A stretch of DNA of 64,000 bases from Prorocentrum cordatum (GCA_963575745.1 CAUYUJ010016147.1:98501-162500); one strand, 5' to 3'; positions 9,418 through 19,757 are shown, numbered from the stretch's first letter. The notes: a model not told the origin generated them from the sequence alone. Program-made: numbers and translations.

Positions 9418-10889
9418 GGGTGGAGATGCCTGACTACGGGCCGAACCAGCACCGTTTTCGCCGAGGGGTCGCCGATGCTGTATCATTGCATAAGTCGGAG
9501 CGCCACGCGAGCAAGGCGATGAATGAGGAGGCGCTTGAGAACGCGAGGCTCAAGAAGTTCGGGGACAAGGCGCTAGTGGGATCATGTGTGGCTGGCCCAG
9601 GTGCGGGCCCAAGTGAACCGCACGCGTGCGCTGATGGCCAAGATTCTGACCTTGAGGAGCCCACCGAGGACGCCACTCCTGTCGACCGTTTTCGCCACGC
9701 TGCGGTTGACCTCTCTTCGGCCTCGAAGGGCGCGCCGCCCGTGACCTGGGGTGGCAGCCGCCTCCTGCGACGCGGCTCCATCGACCTGCCTGAGCGCGGC
9801 CGCGCTGCCAGCTCGGCGTGCGACCCGCCAGATGATCATCGAAAGAGGGGGCGGGGAAGCAACGCATCGTCAGGTCGACCCGATATGTCGCCAGAGCCAT
9901 CGCCTCCTCCGACAAAGGCTGCCAGGTCTGGCAAGCAGCGGAGGTCTGCTGCAGACGCCACGCTCGAGGCAGCCACTGACCTGATCGCCGTGGCAGACGA
10001 GAAGTGGACCTTCAAGCTGCACTGGGAGAGCAAACTCAGACAGAGAGACTTCTCCGCGTTCATGGCGAGATTGAACACCCACGGGAGGAAAGTCGGCAAC
10101 GTCGTCGGCAACATCGAGGCCGCCGACCTCAGCAGAAAGGTCTTCGATATTCAGGAAGTCATCGAGAAACGCCACGGCCTCTTCGAGCGGATCCGCAATG
10201 ACTTCGTCAACCTTGTGATCCACAGCTTGAGTTGTGACGACCAGGACGCCTTGATTGATGCCCCGTTGGAAGTTTTAGGGATGATCATCACGTCGGAGAT
10301 GAGCACTGCAATTCACAAGATGGGCGCACTCATGGACCAGAACTCCGACGTATTGCGAGCATTCGGAATTGTGGCCGATGCCGCTTTCAGGAAGGATTGC
10401 TTCTCCATCGGGCTTCTTGCCAAGGCTGGCGACTTGGCAGAGGAGTGCCAGAAAGGCCTCGTCCTCCATCTTGCCGAGAGGATGTGGAAGGTGACGGACG
10501 TGCACTGGGTGATCCAATGCGGGCAGCAGCTCTTGGAGACGCTCGGGGAGGGTGCCATAGTGGATGCCGACAAGATCGACATGAAAGGCGGGCCCATTCA
10601 AGGCGGCTCGTGGTACCCCCAGCCGAAGGTCGACCTGTGCTGCTTGATTCTGCTTGCGAGGTGCCTGCAATCTGAACACTCGGCGAAGAAGCTCTCCCGC
10701 TACGAGATCGCGATGTGCTGTTCGATGGTGTCGAACAAGTCCAAGTTGAGCCCGAGGTTGCGGGCGCATTTTCGGCAGATATGTGGCGCCGCAGTTCAGC
10801 TTGGCCGATCTGCTTGGGAGGCCATGGTGAAGATCCACGGCGAGAGGCAGGGGCAGGCCGAGAAGTGCAAGTCTCTCGACCTGAAGGAG
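9418..10889 (+). CDS. Exon 3: basic linker and helical domain, function unknown
   Basis: The frame continues from intron 2 with VEMPDYGPNQHRFRRGVADA. It then carries a long Ser/Pro/Arg/Lys-rich linker with nuclear-localisation-like clusters (DDHRKRGRGS, TKAARSGKQRRSAA), and then an ordered, mostly helical region from about 9960 (ATDLIAVADEKWTFKLHWES onward). That region contains several Cys residues and WYPQPKVDLCCLILLARC. The frame stays open to a TAG at 10983-10985. The end at 10889 is tentative: GAG|GCC is a phase-0 GC donor matching the phase-0 acceptor at 11521, and another candidate is GTG at 10827. Codon usage is strongly GC-ending. No family was recognised. It is probably part of one large polypeptide with exons 2 and 4. 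Confidence 0.65.
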
Positions 10890-11520
10890 GCCGGCGCGCT
10901 GACGGACAGGATGGCCGCCGCTACGAGCCCCGCCAGCTGCCACGAGGATCGCGGTGATGAAACATTCCCGACCTGGTCTTCGTAGCCGTTGTTTTCGTAT
11001 TCGTCGTCGTCGTCGTCGTGGTCATCGTCGTCGTCGTCGCCGTCGTCGTCGTCGGGGGGGGGTCCTGGGATTCCTCCGCAGATTGACTTACGCAGTTTGG
11101 TCCGAGGTTCTCTCGTCCAGACTTGATGCTCCATGTTTCGTGGTGTCTTACGTGTTCTCCTCGGTTAATCCGTTTAACCGTCCCCCCCCAGTCCAAGGCC
11201 ACCAGCGTTTGCGGCAGTGGCCCTGTCACTCTCGGGCGAAGTTTGTAAGATGTCACTATGTCTCCCTCGGTACTCCAAGGGTCACTGGGGCAATTTCTGG
11301 CGCCGATTTAGAATGCGAGATCTGGCCGCGGAACCTGGGTCATGAACTCAGACACGCTTCGACCCTGGTAGGTGTGGCAATGTCCCAGTGGCCTAATGCC
11401 AGTGCCACCGCCTACCAGGGTCGAAACGTCTCTGGCTCGATGTTCCAGCTTCCAAGTGTGTTTCAAGGCTAGCGATCCGCTGCACTGCCTGGGGTACTAC
11501 TTTGCGTTGGGCTCCCACAG
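10890..11520 (+). other. Probable intron 3, with CGT tract and inverted repeat
   Basis: The end is clear (TTGGGCTCCCACAG before 11521), the start less so. The interval contains a CGTCGT tract (11004-11056), a run of G, and an inverted repeat: 11358-11379 against 11403-11425, core CGACCCTGGTAGG, around 23 nt. Frames in it are interrupted. Confidence 0.45.
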
Positions 11521-13023
11521 GTTATTTGCGACGCCTTCAACGACAACTACAGCATGATCGATGCACTGGGCGCCATGAGTGGCGATGGCATCTCCGACGC
11601 GGGCGTGAGCCCGAACGCGGAGATAGACGGCGCGGTCAGGGACATGTTGGCACAGGTGCTCAGGTGCACCGACGTATACCTTCAGAGCTGCAACATCGTT
11701 GGGGCGTGCATGGCGAAAGTGAACGAGATCATTCACGGCGCTCGGGGCGTTTTGCCGACTGAACCAGATGACGACTCTGACGACCCTGGCGACGATGCAG
11801 CGTGGCTTTTGGGCGCCATCCAACTGGCGGGGTGTCTCATGGTCAAGCCTCCTGACGTGCTCACCTACTTGAGCGGCAAGCTCACCATCTTCTTGGACGT
11901 ATACAAGGCCATCGTGGCCACGACGGGCAGAGACGCAACCAGCTTCCAGGACTCGCTAGGGGCCATCGCCACATGCATTGAGAAGGAGCAGCTCATGAAA
12001 GATCGGACCAAGGCTGCGAGCACAACGACGCGGGGCCATGACAACGGAAAAATCTTAGCCACTCTCGCCGCTCAGTTCCGCGAGACGGTGAACACCAGTG
12101 AGATCACGATGTCTTTCATGACCAGTGTCGTCGGCAGGGACGTCAAGCGGGCCAGAGATGTCATGGCGCTCATCGACGATGGCAAGTTGCTGCCCCCTGG
12201 TGCCATGGAGTTGGCGAAGGGGGCTGCAACGATGCAGCTGGTGCAAGAGGCGCGCGAGAAGCTCGCGAACGGCAAGCCCGCAGGTGGTCTCCTGGAGCTG
12301 TCCAACATGCTTCACGACGCCCACGCCGCGCAGATCAAGCACCCCAAGCTGTTCACCCAGAGCGCGGACTTTGACGACATGCTCAAGACCGTTCGCGATG
12401 AGTGGGAGAAGCTGCACAATAACTTCATCATTAAGTCTAAGTCGTTCGAGGTGCTGAGCGATTTCATTAAGGAGAGCTCTCCCGTCAAGGAGGCGGTGCA
12501 GTTGTGGGATTGTTCCAAGGCCCCTTGGCTCGTTTCTGAGTCGATGGACATGTCTGGGATGATGAAGAAAATCGATCAGCTCGTCACGCACGTGCCATCC
12601 TGGAGGAACACGTTGGAGACCATGATACCCCTCTTGACCTTCACCTCGGCTCCACATGTGGACGCGGCCAAGCAGTTCTTGCAGGTGATTGTCGGGAGCC
12701 AGGCCGAGATGAAAGAGGCCGTCGAGCTGGCGGCCATCAACGTCGTCGCCAGTGCCGTCTTGAAGAGGAGCCTCGACGCAGGTGCCGTGCATAAGGAGGC
12801 CAAGGGGGCGAAGGATCCGGTCTCGCAGGCGGTCGGCTACGCCACAAAGTTCTTGGGTGTGCCCGTCGAGTCGTTGCCGACCGAGCTGCGCTCGAAGCTG
12901 AGCGCCCCCGAGGCCGAGGCGCCCAAGGATGCAGCTGGCGGCCCCGAAGCAGCTCCGACAACGGCGGCAGCGGCGAGCACTACCGCAGCAGGCGGCCTCA
13001 AGAAGAAGAAGAAGCCGTCCTGA
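11521..13023 (+). CDS. Exon 4 (terminal): helical domain with Lys-rich tail
   Basis: An open frame of 500 codons ending at TGA 13021-13023. The 33 bp before the first in-frame ATG (11554) are also coding-like (VICDAFNDNYS), which places the exon start right after the acceptor AG at 11519-11520. The protein is mainly alpha-helical with regular hydrophobic spacing: an acidic loop (EPDDDSDDPGDDAAW), helices such as LLELSNMLHDAHAAQIKHPK, and a segment SWRNTLETMIPLLTFTSAPH. It ends with an Ala/Pro/Thr-rich linker and a KKKKKPS tail. Third positions are heavily G/C. No catalytic motif or known domain was recognised. Downstream, the 3' flank is a CGA/CGT-rich stretch. Confidence 0.7.
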   Translation, partial: VICDAFNDNYSMIDALGAMSGDGISDAGVSPNAEIDGAVRDMLAQVLRCTDVYLQSCNIVGACMAKVNEIIHGARGVLPTEPDDDSDDPGDDAAWLLGAIQLAGCLMVKPPDVLTYLSGKLTIFLDVYKAIVATTGRDATSFQDSLGAIATCIEKEQLMKDRTKAASTTTRGHDNGKILATLAAQFRETVNTSEITMSFMTSVVGRDVKRARDVMALIDDGKLLPPGAMELAKGAATMQLVQEAREKLANGKPAGGLLELSNMLHDAHAAQIKHPKLFTQSADFDDMLKTVRDEWEKLHNNFIIKSKSFEVLSDFIKESSPVKEAVQLWDCSKAPWLVSESMDMSGMMKKIDQLVTHVPSWRNTLETMIPLLTFTSAPHVDAAKQFLQVIVGSQAEMKEAVELAAINVVASAVLKRSLDAGAVHKEAKGAKDPVSQAVGYATKFLGVPVESLPTELRSKLSAPEAEAPKDAAGGPEAAPTTAAAASTTAAGGLKKKKKPS

Positions 13024-13039
13024 ACTTGAGGCCGCCGCT

Positions 13040-13220
13040 GCCGCCGCGCCAGCTGCGCCGACGACGATGACCACGACGGCGACCACCATCACGACGACGA
13101 CTTCGGCGACAACGACGGCGAATACGCCTACGGAGCCCGAAATATTCTGACGTTCTCTGGGGCCCCGTAGTCGTCGTCGTTGTCTGGTCGTGGTCGTCGT
13201 CGTGGTCGTCGTCGTTGCAT
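13040..13220. repeat. CGA/CGT imperfect microsatellite
   Basis: ACGACGACGACC-type sequence (13060-13125) followed by its complement-like GTCGTCGTCGTGG (13168-13215). Together they can fold into a loose hairpin just after the end of the gene. Confidence 0.6.
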
Positions 13221-13265
13221 CTGCAAGCTCGAGTGGGGTGCGGCGTCCCAGACCAGCTGCGGGAT

Positions 13266-14350
13266 TGAGCGGGGACTCAATCCAGGATTGCTCCCAGCTG
13301 GATGGGGCATTGTGCTGAAAAACTCTTGACGCTTCGCGTGTCCCCACCAGCCCATCCAGACACGATGCCCATGAGAGCTGGAGGCCTCTTGGGGCGTCAG
13401 GGGGGCATATTGGGTGCCTCACGGATCCTCTTGACGCCTCTTGGGGGTCTCTTCGGAGCCCTTCGGAGACATCTTGGGCGCTTCTCGGGGCCTCCTTAGG
13501 CGCATTTCGGGGCCCTTTTTGGGCGCTCTTTGGAGCCTTGGGCCTTGGGGGCGCTATTGGAGCCGTCTTGGATTAGCGATCAAAGAAGGGGGGTATTCAA
13601 TTAGGGTCCCCCTATCGGGAGCCCCGAAAATCTCACCTTGGCGTGTTCTGGTGTCGGTATTGGAGCGCTCTTGGGCGCTCTTGAGGCCGTATTGGGGCTC
13701 CCTTGGGCCCCAATTGGACCGCCTTGGGCCATCTTGGAGCCATCTTGAGGCTTCGCGAGGGAATCGGAAGCGACACGGTGAGAACACAAACAACATCGGT
13801 TTGCTTAGGTTTGCAATGTATTTGGCCCCTTGGAGGCCTCCTTGTGGATCTCACTGGCCTCTTGGAGCCGTCTTGAGGCGGTTTTGATGCCTCTTGGAAC
13901 ATATTGGGGGCCATATTGAGGCATATTAGGCTATAGTGAGCCATCTTGGAATTCATGTTGGGCTCTCTGAGTCCCGCTTGGAGCCGCCTTGGGCGAAAAA
14001 GTTCCTTCCGACACTTCGCGACCGCCCCCGTGCGAGTCCAGGGGAGGGGGTCGTGGGGAGGGGTACGCCCCTCCCAGAATGGGGAGAAGGGGTTTGGAAG
14101 AGGAAACTCCCCAGACCACCTGCGCCCAGAGGGCTGGTGGGATTGTCGTGCCCTCCTCATTTCCGTATTTCCCATCTCCCTCCGTCTCAGTCCACCCCTC
14201 GTGCTCAACCTCCTTCTCCTCTCGCTCATTCCCCGCCCTCACACTTCCTTCATTATCCGCAGCTCCCTCCTGTTCGCCTCCTCCAACATCACCTTCTCCG
14301 CCGTCTTTTTCTCCTCCTCTTGCCTTGGATTTGCGGTGCCATAGGAATTA
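13266..14350. repeat. Degenerate TTGGGGCCNTCTTGGAGCC region
   Basis: 13380-13540 and 13660-13995 are built of imperfect 15-20 bp units (CTTGGGGCC, CTTGGAGCC, CTTGAGGC). The part at 13322-13362 (TTGACGCTTCGCGTGTCCCC, then CAGCCCATCCAGA) is shared with 38607-38645. From 14150 to 14330 the sequence is pyrimidine-rich. Open frames occur on both strands, none convincing. Confidence 0.55.
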
Positions 14351-14714
14351 CATGGGGGCCGTAATGGTATTGTTGTATGCTTGGCCCAAGATCGCGGGGG
14401 TGGATGCTGTTAGTACAGCAACATGTACACTTGCAGGAGCATGTGCCTACAAATATTTATGAGCGTATTGAATAGCATCAGAAATGCACCCAAGTAAACA
14501 CCCATCCATGCACCCCCCCTCCCCCCCCCAAAACCCATTTCAGAACATACAGAACTTGAATATACAACGGCAATGTGGCCCTCGGAAGCATTGCGATGGC
14601 CTCAAAAGGTGTTGACGCAGTGTGATTGCTGCCCAGTGCTCTGAATGTCAAAGTGATGAAATTCAAACAAGCGCGGGTAAACGGCGGGAGTAACTACGAC
14701 TCTCTTAAGGTAGT

Positions 14715-14762
<48 letters not shown>

Positions 14763-14934
14763 TGTCCTCTCACGTGTCCTGTCCAATCAAGGCCGACTGT
14801 GGGGCCTGTGGTGCACGCCGGCACTGGTGCCGCGGTGCGCGCGGGCGTGCACTGAGAAAGGCGTGCGCGGGCGCTGCGGTGTGCACTGGCGGCGTGGCGC
14901 ACGCAGCTGTCGTTGCAGCAGCAGCTGTTGTGTA

Positions 14935-15102
14935 CCCATTGTTCGTGTCTAATTATTCGGAAGGTCTTGGATGTTTGATTGGGGGCCAAGATCCTTTCAC
15001 GTCTGATTGTTCTATCCTGGGCCTCTTCCTGGCCATAGGGGGCCAGGGACAATTAGAAACGAGCACTCTTAGAAATGAGCGCGACTAGAGATTGACGACA
15101 TG
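14935..15102. mobile_element. MITE-E, copy 1
   Basis: Terminal inverted repeats of the form CACRTYGTTCATTTCTAAT, a conserved middle (TTGTTCTATCCTGGGCCTCT, then an inverted CTGGCC/GGCCAG pair), and TA on both outer sides. This copy is the most diverged (right end ATTGACGACATG). Length 168 bp against 167-172 bp in the five other copies. TA flanks suggest mobilisation by a Tc1/mariner-type transposase (inference). Confidence 0.75.
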
Positions 15103-15103
15103 T

Positions 15104-15650
15104 ATTGGGTGTACGCAAGCATTGTGGTGTACTCATAATTTGCCCTGTGGTGTACACAGGCGCCGTGATGTACATAGTCGCTGTGGTGCGCAGAGTCGCT
15201 CTGATGTACACGTGCACTGTGGGCTATGACGTACCCACGCAGCTCTTCCTGCTTCTTCCTCCTCCTCCCTCTTCATGTTCGTCCTCCTCGTCGTCGTCCT
15301 CCTTGCATACAGGACGCGGGCACTGGTGTACACAAGCATTGTGGTGCACACAGGCCTTGTGGTGTACACGTGCCTTGCCGCGCATGCGTTCCTCGGGCCA
15401 GAAAAACAAATCATCACAATCAGATCACATAATGAATCTGCTACGTTCGGGCCCCCCAGCGATTTCCCAGACTTTGGCTCCGTCGGGGCCGTAGAGGTGT
15501 ACGCAAGCTTATTGGTAAACGCGGGCACTGGTGCACACGGGGGGGGGTGCTGAAGCAGAGCTGTGGTGTCAATAATCACAGGCGTTGCGATGCAGACGGA
15601 CGGCTGCTGTGGTGTACACAGGCAGTGCGGTGCATATAGGCATTCGCATT
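15104..15650. repeat. GTGTACACAGGC minisatellite, block 1
   Basis: Roughly 20-21 bp degenerate units of the form GTGGTGTACACAGGCNTTG. Embedded at 15387-15493 is a segment of about 105 bp (GGGCCAGAAAAACAAATCAT onward) with a second copy at 15828-15930. No coding signal. Confidence 0.65.
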
Positions 15651-15739
15651 CAGACAAAACTTGTTGCCACCATGGCTCACAGCCAGAGTGGGGGCTAGGG
15701 GGAATTGACTAGTCGTCTGCGAGGCCAGTCGTTGCCGTG

Positions 15740-16190
15740 TCGTGGACACTCGCCATGACGTGCAGTTGCCATGACGTGCACTGACGTTATGGCGAGCACA
15801 GGCGTTGTGGGTCCAACATGTCAGAGCGTTCCGTGGGCCAGAAAAACAAATAACCACAATCAACTCACACATTGAATTTGATACGTTCGGGCCCCCAGCG
15901 AATTTCCGCAGTTTTGCTCCGTCGGTACCTTCAGGTGTACACAAGCCCTGTGGTGTACGAAGGCACTGTGTTGCACAGGGGGTGCTGAAACAGCAGCTAC
16001 GGTGCACACAGGCGCCGTGGTGTGCTCAAACAGAGTGATATACAAAGGCGCTGTGGTGCTCGCGGTTGTTGTGGTGTATACAGTCGCCATGGTGCAGACA
16101 CATGTCATCTCTCCAGTCATTCTGGTGCACAAAGGCATTGTGGTGTACAGGGCCCGTGTTGTGTGCGAAGGCACTGTGGGCATGGACGGC
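15740..16190. repeat. GTGTACACAGGC minisatellite, block 2
   Basis: Continuation of the block-1 units, interrupted by the second copy of the 105-bp segment at 15828-15930. Confidence 0.6.
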
Positions 16191-16197
16191 GACGCCC

Positions 16198-16206
16198 ACG
16201 ACGCCC

Positions 16207-16260
<54 letters not shown>

Positions 16261-16261
16261 T
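16198..16261. repeat. (GAC)n microsatellite
   Basis: Nearly uninterrupted GAC repeats, about 20 units. The right end reads GTAGGCGGCGCGCC. Confidence 0.9.
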
Positions 16262-16316
16262 AGGCGGCGCGCCTCAGGGGGGTGCGCGCCGTGGCCCCGT
16301 TTACCATTACCCAGGA

Positions 16317-16470
16317 GAGGAAAAAACACACAGACACAATGAATCGTCGATCCCCAGGAAAATATGGGAAAATATGGGAAGTGGTGGGGAAGACAAAAAC
16401 CCAGAAAATATAGGAAAATATGGGGGATCTCTTTATTTGTGTGTATTTATTTGTGTGTCCCAGTTTCCCT
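16317..16470. repeat. Dispersed repeat J, copy 1
   Basis: About 150 bp with AAAATATGGGAAAATATGGG, a GGGGAAGACAAAAACCCAGAA segment and TTTGTGTGTATTTATTTGTG at its right end. Other copies are at 18608-18800, 25048-25188 and 55418-55615. The left side carries ACACAGACACAATNAATCGT in the first three. The consistent order of parts suggests a short transposed unit, but no terminal repeats were found. Confidence 0.7.
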
Positions 16471-16719
16471 TCAATTACCCCCCTTCCCCGGGTAACACGT
16501 GTTATCCCCAGGAATAGGACAAGTCTCTCAGGCCGTGATGGGCTGGTCTGGGGAAGGCCTCGCGGACCGCCCACAGAGTCGAGACCGCATAAAGAGTCCC
16601 AGACCTCTTCGAGCATCCAGTATTTGTTGGCTATCGAGGTCCTCTTGGAGCTTCTCTTTGGGCCCTCTTGAGGCGCCTTGGGGGCCGCGTGGGCCGTGAG
16701 CAGGCCCTCTTACGGCCAC

Positions 16720-17066
16720 CCCGCACAGCCAGGATGGACAACCTTCCCATGGGTACCCATTGTTCATGTCTATTTCTTCGAAAGTTCTTTGATTTTGTTG
16801 GGGGCCCAGATCCTTTCATTTCTAATTGTTCTATCCTGGGCCTCTTCCTGGCCACTAGGGGGCCAGGGAAAATTAGTAGAACCGAGCACAATTAGAAATG
16901 AGCACGATTAGAAATGAACGACGAGTACCCTTGCATCCTTGCCCCTTCGGCCCATCTTTTCAACCGCGACTTTCGCTGGCCGACCTCGCTCGAAAAACGT
17001 TCACGTGGGCCTCCAAGGCCCTCGCATCCTTACCGCGCATCCTCATGATACGGGTTGACTGTACTT
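16720..17066. mobile_element. MITE-F copy interrupted by MITE-E
   Basis: Left part at 16720-16755 (AACCTTCCCATGGGTA) and right part at 16926-17066 (TACCCTTGCATCCTTGCC, ending ACGGGTTGACTGTAC). These align with the intact MITE-F at 52262-52438, where the two halves meet at CAAGGGTACCCTTGC. Confidence 0.65.
16756..16925. mobile_element. MITE-E, copy 2 (nested)
   Basis: 170 bp with the family inverted termini (CCCATTGTTCATGTCTA and its partner AGAAATGAACGACGAG), flanked by TA at 16754-16755 and 16926-16927. It interrupts a MITE-F copy at its GGGTACCC site. Confidence 0.8.
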
Positions 17067-17163
17067 AGGTGTTCTTGAGGCCGTGGCAGCGCGCTGGCGC
17101 TGTCCTCGAGCCGTCTCGGAAGGCATCTCGGGCAGCTGCGAGGCGACGGCGGGTGGCTTTGTG

Positions 17164-17487
17164 GAGGCTCCGAGGGTCCCGGATGGTGCGCTCCGGAGGT
17201 CGTCGGGAGATCCCCCCCCTCCCTCCCTCGAGCCGGATTTTGAGGCCCTGCGGAGGGGGACAGTCGGGCGGGGCCATAGGGCAAGGATGAATCCGGTCCA
17301 GAGCGTTCCCGAGCGCTCTCATCGGGTGTTGCTAGGAGTACCCCTGGCCCAAGGTACCCCCAGGGTTCTCGGGGTGGCCCAGACGGCCTTCAGGGCACCC
17401 CTCACGAGGGCCAGAGGGCCCCAGGGGCTCCAGAATGAAGCGAAAGCTGGGGCACCTTGGGCCAGGGGCACCTTTAGCAACACCCGA
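17164..17487. repeat. Left arm of a large inverted duplication
   Basis: About 320 bp matched in reverse orientation by 19217-19537. It comprises a unique part (CCGAGGGTCCCGGATGGTGC onward) and, at 17323-17487, a MITE-like unit (MITE-I) with termini CGGGTGTTGCTAGGAGTACC and GGCACCTTTAGCAACACCCG. Confidence 0.85.
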
Positions 17488-17629
17488 TCTCAGAGCATGC
17501 TGGCACTCTCGGGGAGGGCCGCGGCGCCTGAGGCATGTTCCGGAGCCGCCAGGGCACAGAGGTTCTCGATGCAAATCCCCACGCGAGTTGTTCTTCTCCC
17601 CGTTGGCTTCGTCTTGGACAGGGAGCAGA

Positions 17630-17790
17630 TTACCAGCCTGGAACATATCCCTATCCCTATGCTGGGCACCTCCTCATCACGACGCCAATCTTAGGGATTC
17701 CCTTCTTATTTTTTGAGGGCGAATCCCTAAGATTGTCATCGCCTTTTGGCGTGTCAATCTTAGGGATAGGGATACGGTCGAGGCTGGTAA
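17630..17790. mobile_element. MITE-C, copy 1, with 5-bp target duplication
   Basis: 161 bp with termini TTACCAGCCT and AGGCTGGTAA, internal inverted ATCCCTATCCCT / AGGGATAGGGAT and a second inverted pair around AATCTTAGGGATT. Flanked by GCAGA on both sides (17625-17629 and 17791-17795). The other copy at 50041-50198 is flanked by ATAGA on both sides. Confidence 0.88.
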
Positions 17791-18149
17791 GCAGAGGGAC
17801 GGCCAGCCATCTCGCGCGCCTCTCCATCCCCGGCAGGCAGGGTTCGGCTGGCTCTGCTGCTGCCTCTTCCTCCGTCCCATCCCTCGCCGTGCCCGCCCTC
17901 CTCGCCAGGCTTCTTTGGTCGACAGGCGCGCTCCACCATTCGCAAAGTAACTACGCGCGAATGGCCTGGATCCCCGCGGGGGATCTTCGACAAGTTGCAT
18001 CAAAGCGAAAGGTGTTTTTTTTCGGACGTTTGCGAGTAGGCGCTCTGCAAGTCGTGGAACGCGCTCGGCGAGCTCCTTTAGAGGGCCACATGCGAACCCC
18101 ACCCTGCCCCTCAGAAATCGTGGGGTGGGGGTAGCGTTTGCCTGTGGCC

Positions 18150-18264
18150 CCCGATTATTGCTTTCCCAGGGGGTGTGGTACAGGACGGGTGAGAATTACC
18201 TCTTCCTCCTCCTCCTCGCCACGCTTCTTGCTCTCTCAGGGGCGTGTGGTACCTGACGGGTGCG
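18150..18264. repeat. Short tandem duplication
   Basis: Two imperfect copies of a unit of about 80 bp containing TTGCTNTCNCAGGGGNGTGTGGTAC and GACGGGTG. The 460 bp before it (17690 to 18150, outside MITE-C) hold no recognisable gene. Confidence 0.5.
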
Positions 18265-18272
18265 AGCTACCT

Positions 18273-18451
18273 TCAAGTCGGGCCTGTCCCTCTATGGAGA
18301 CGTTTTTTTTTTTGTTAAATGGTAGCAATTGGATTATGGAGACGAAACACATCAAATTAAATAGTAAACCATGGTTTGTTGGAATAGTTGTCTTAAACTA
18401 TTTTTCATGTTTCGCCCAAAATCCCCCTGTAGGGGGACAGGCCCGACCTAA
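18273..18451. mobile_element. MITE-A, copy 1, hAT-like with 8-bp target duplication
   Basis: 179 bp. Termini TCAAGTCGGGCCTGTCCCTC and GGGGGACAGGCCCGACCTAA form inverted repeats. An identical 8-bp AGCTACCT flanks it at 18265-18272 and 18452-18459. An 8-bp duplication is typical of hAT-superfamily transposases. The interior is AT-rich and non-coding. Confidence 0.88.
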
Positions 18452-18607
18452 AGCTACCTCTTCCTCCTCCTCCGCCCCGTGCGAGCACGCCTGCGCTCCT
18501 GCTGGTGCGGCTGCGCCTTCGAGCGGAGGTGGCTTCTTCTGTTGGGGGGGACATCGGGTCTTGCTCCTGGGTCCGATTGGCAGGTAGTGAACTCACGCAT
18601 GTTTCAG

Positions 18608-18732
18608 GAGACTAAACACACAGACGCAATTAACCCTCGATTCCCCCGAAAATATGGGAAAATATGGGAAGTTGGGGGAAGACAGAAACCCAAAAGATAT
18701 GGGAAGATATGGGGAATCTTTCTATATGTGTG

Positions 18733-18795
<63 letters not shown>

Positions 18796-18800
18796 CCCAT
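18608..18800. repeat. Dispersed repeat J, copy 2, with (TA)n(TG)n
   Basis: Same order of parts as the copy at 16317, here expanded by a TA run (18736-18774) and a TG run (18775-18795). Confidence 0.75.
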
Positions 18801-18988
18801 GGCCCCTTCAATGCTGGTGAGACAAAAACAGGACGGGGGCGAGGTGGCCCCGAGGTTGTCCGGGGAACCAGTTCTGTGAGGGCCACGGTGCCGTGCGGCC
18901 GTGCTGTCGCTCGTTGTGTCTTTGTGCGTGTGCCTCGTGCGCGGCACGCGCGCAGCGCGGTGCGCGCGCACCCTGCCCAGCTCTCGAT

Positions 18989-19135
18989 TTACGTCGGGCC
19001 TGTCCCTCCACAGGAGGGGTATTCCAAAATAGTAACAAAATATAGTCTGGGGGCGATTTTTTCGAATAGTTGTGTGTTTGACGATCTCCCATTTGTCCAC
19101 CAACATCCACCCGTAGGGGGGCATGCCCGACCCAA
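18989..19135. mobile_element. MITE-A, copy 2
   Basis: 147 bp with termini TTACGTCGGGCCTGTCCCTC and the complementary GGCATGCCCGACCCAA. The flanks CTCTCGAT and CCCTAGAT agree at 6 of 8 bases, fitting an old 8-bp target duplication. Confidence 0.8.
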
Positions 19136-19216
19136 CCCTAGATCTGCGGTCGGGGGGCAGGGTCTGTCGCAGAGTGCGCCTCGGGCGCGATCGCCCGAGC
19201 GCAGCCCGTGGTGTGG

Positions 19217-19537
19217 TCGGGTGTTGCTAGAGGTGCCCCAGGCCCAAGGTGCCCCCAGCTTTTCACTTCCTTTTGGAGCCCCTGGGGCCCTCTGGCCCTC
19301 GTGAGGGGTGCCCTGGAGGCCGTCAGGGCCACCCCGAGAACCCTGGGGGTGCCTTGGGCCAGGGGTACTCCTAGCAACACCCGATGACAGCGCTCCGGAA
19401 CGCTCTGGACCGGATTCATCCTTGCCCTATAGCCCCGCCCGACTGCCCCCTCCGCAGGGCCTCAAAATCCGGCTCGAGGGAGGGAGGGGGGGGATCTCCC
19501 GACGACCTCCGGAGCGCACCATCCGGGACCCTCGGAG
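19217..19537. repeat. Right arm of the large inverted duplication
   Basis: Reverse-complement counterpart of 17164-17487. It includes a MITE-I copy at 19217-19384 and the unique segment CCTCAAAATCCGGCTCGAGG. Divergence between the arms is modest, and the spacer is about 1.7 kb. Confidence 0.85.
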
Positions 19538-19757
19538 TCTCCCCGACTTGGGGCCGCCGCTGAAAATTCGCACGCTTCTCGTTGGACCGATGGCGTGCGA
19601 CGTGGTGCCGCCGCTTCGCTCCGCACACGGGCGTCTCCGGCATCGGAGCAGCCCCCGGAAGGGCGACAGCGCGCATTGAGGGGGGCCTTCCTGGGGGGGA
19701 TCGCCTTACAGCCAAGTTGGGCCTGTCCCTCTACAGGAGGAATGTTCAAAGGTAGTC

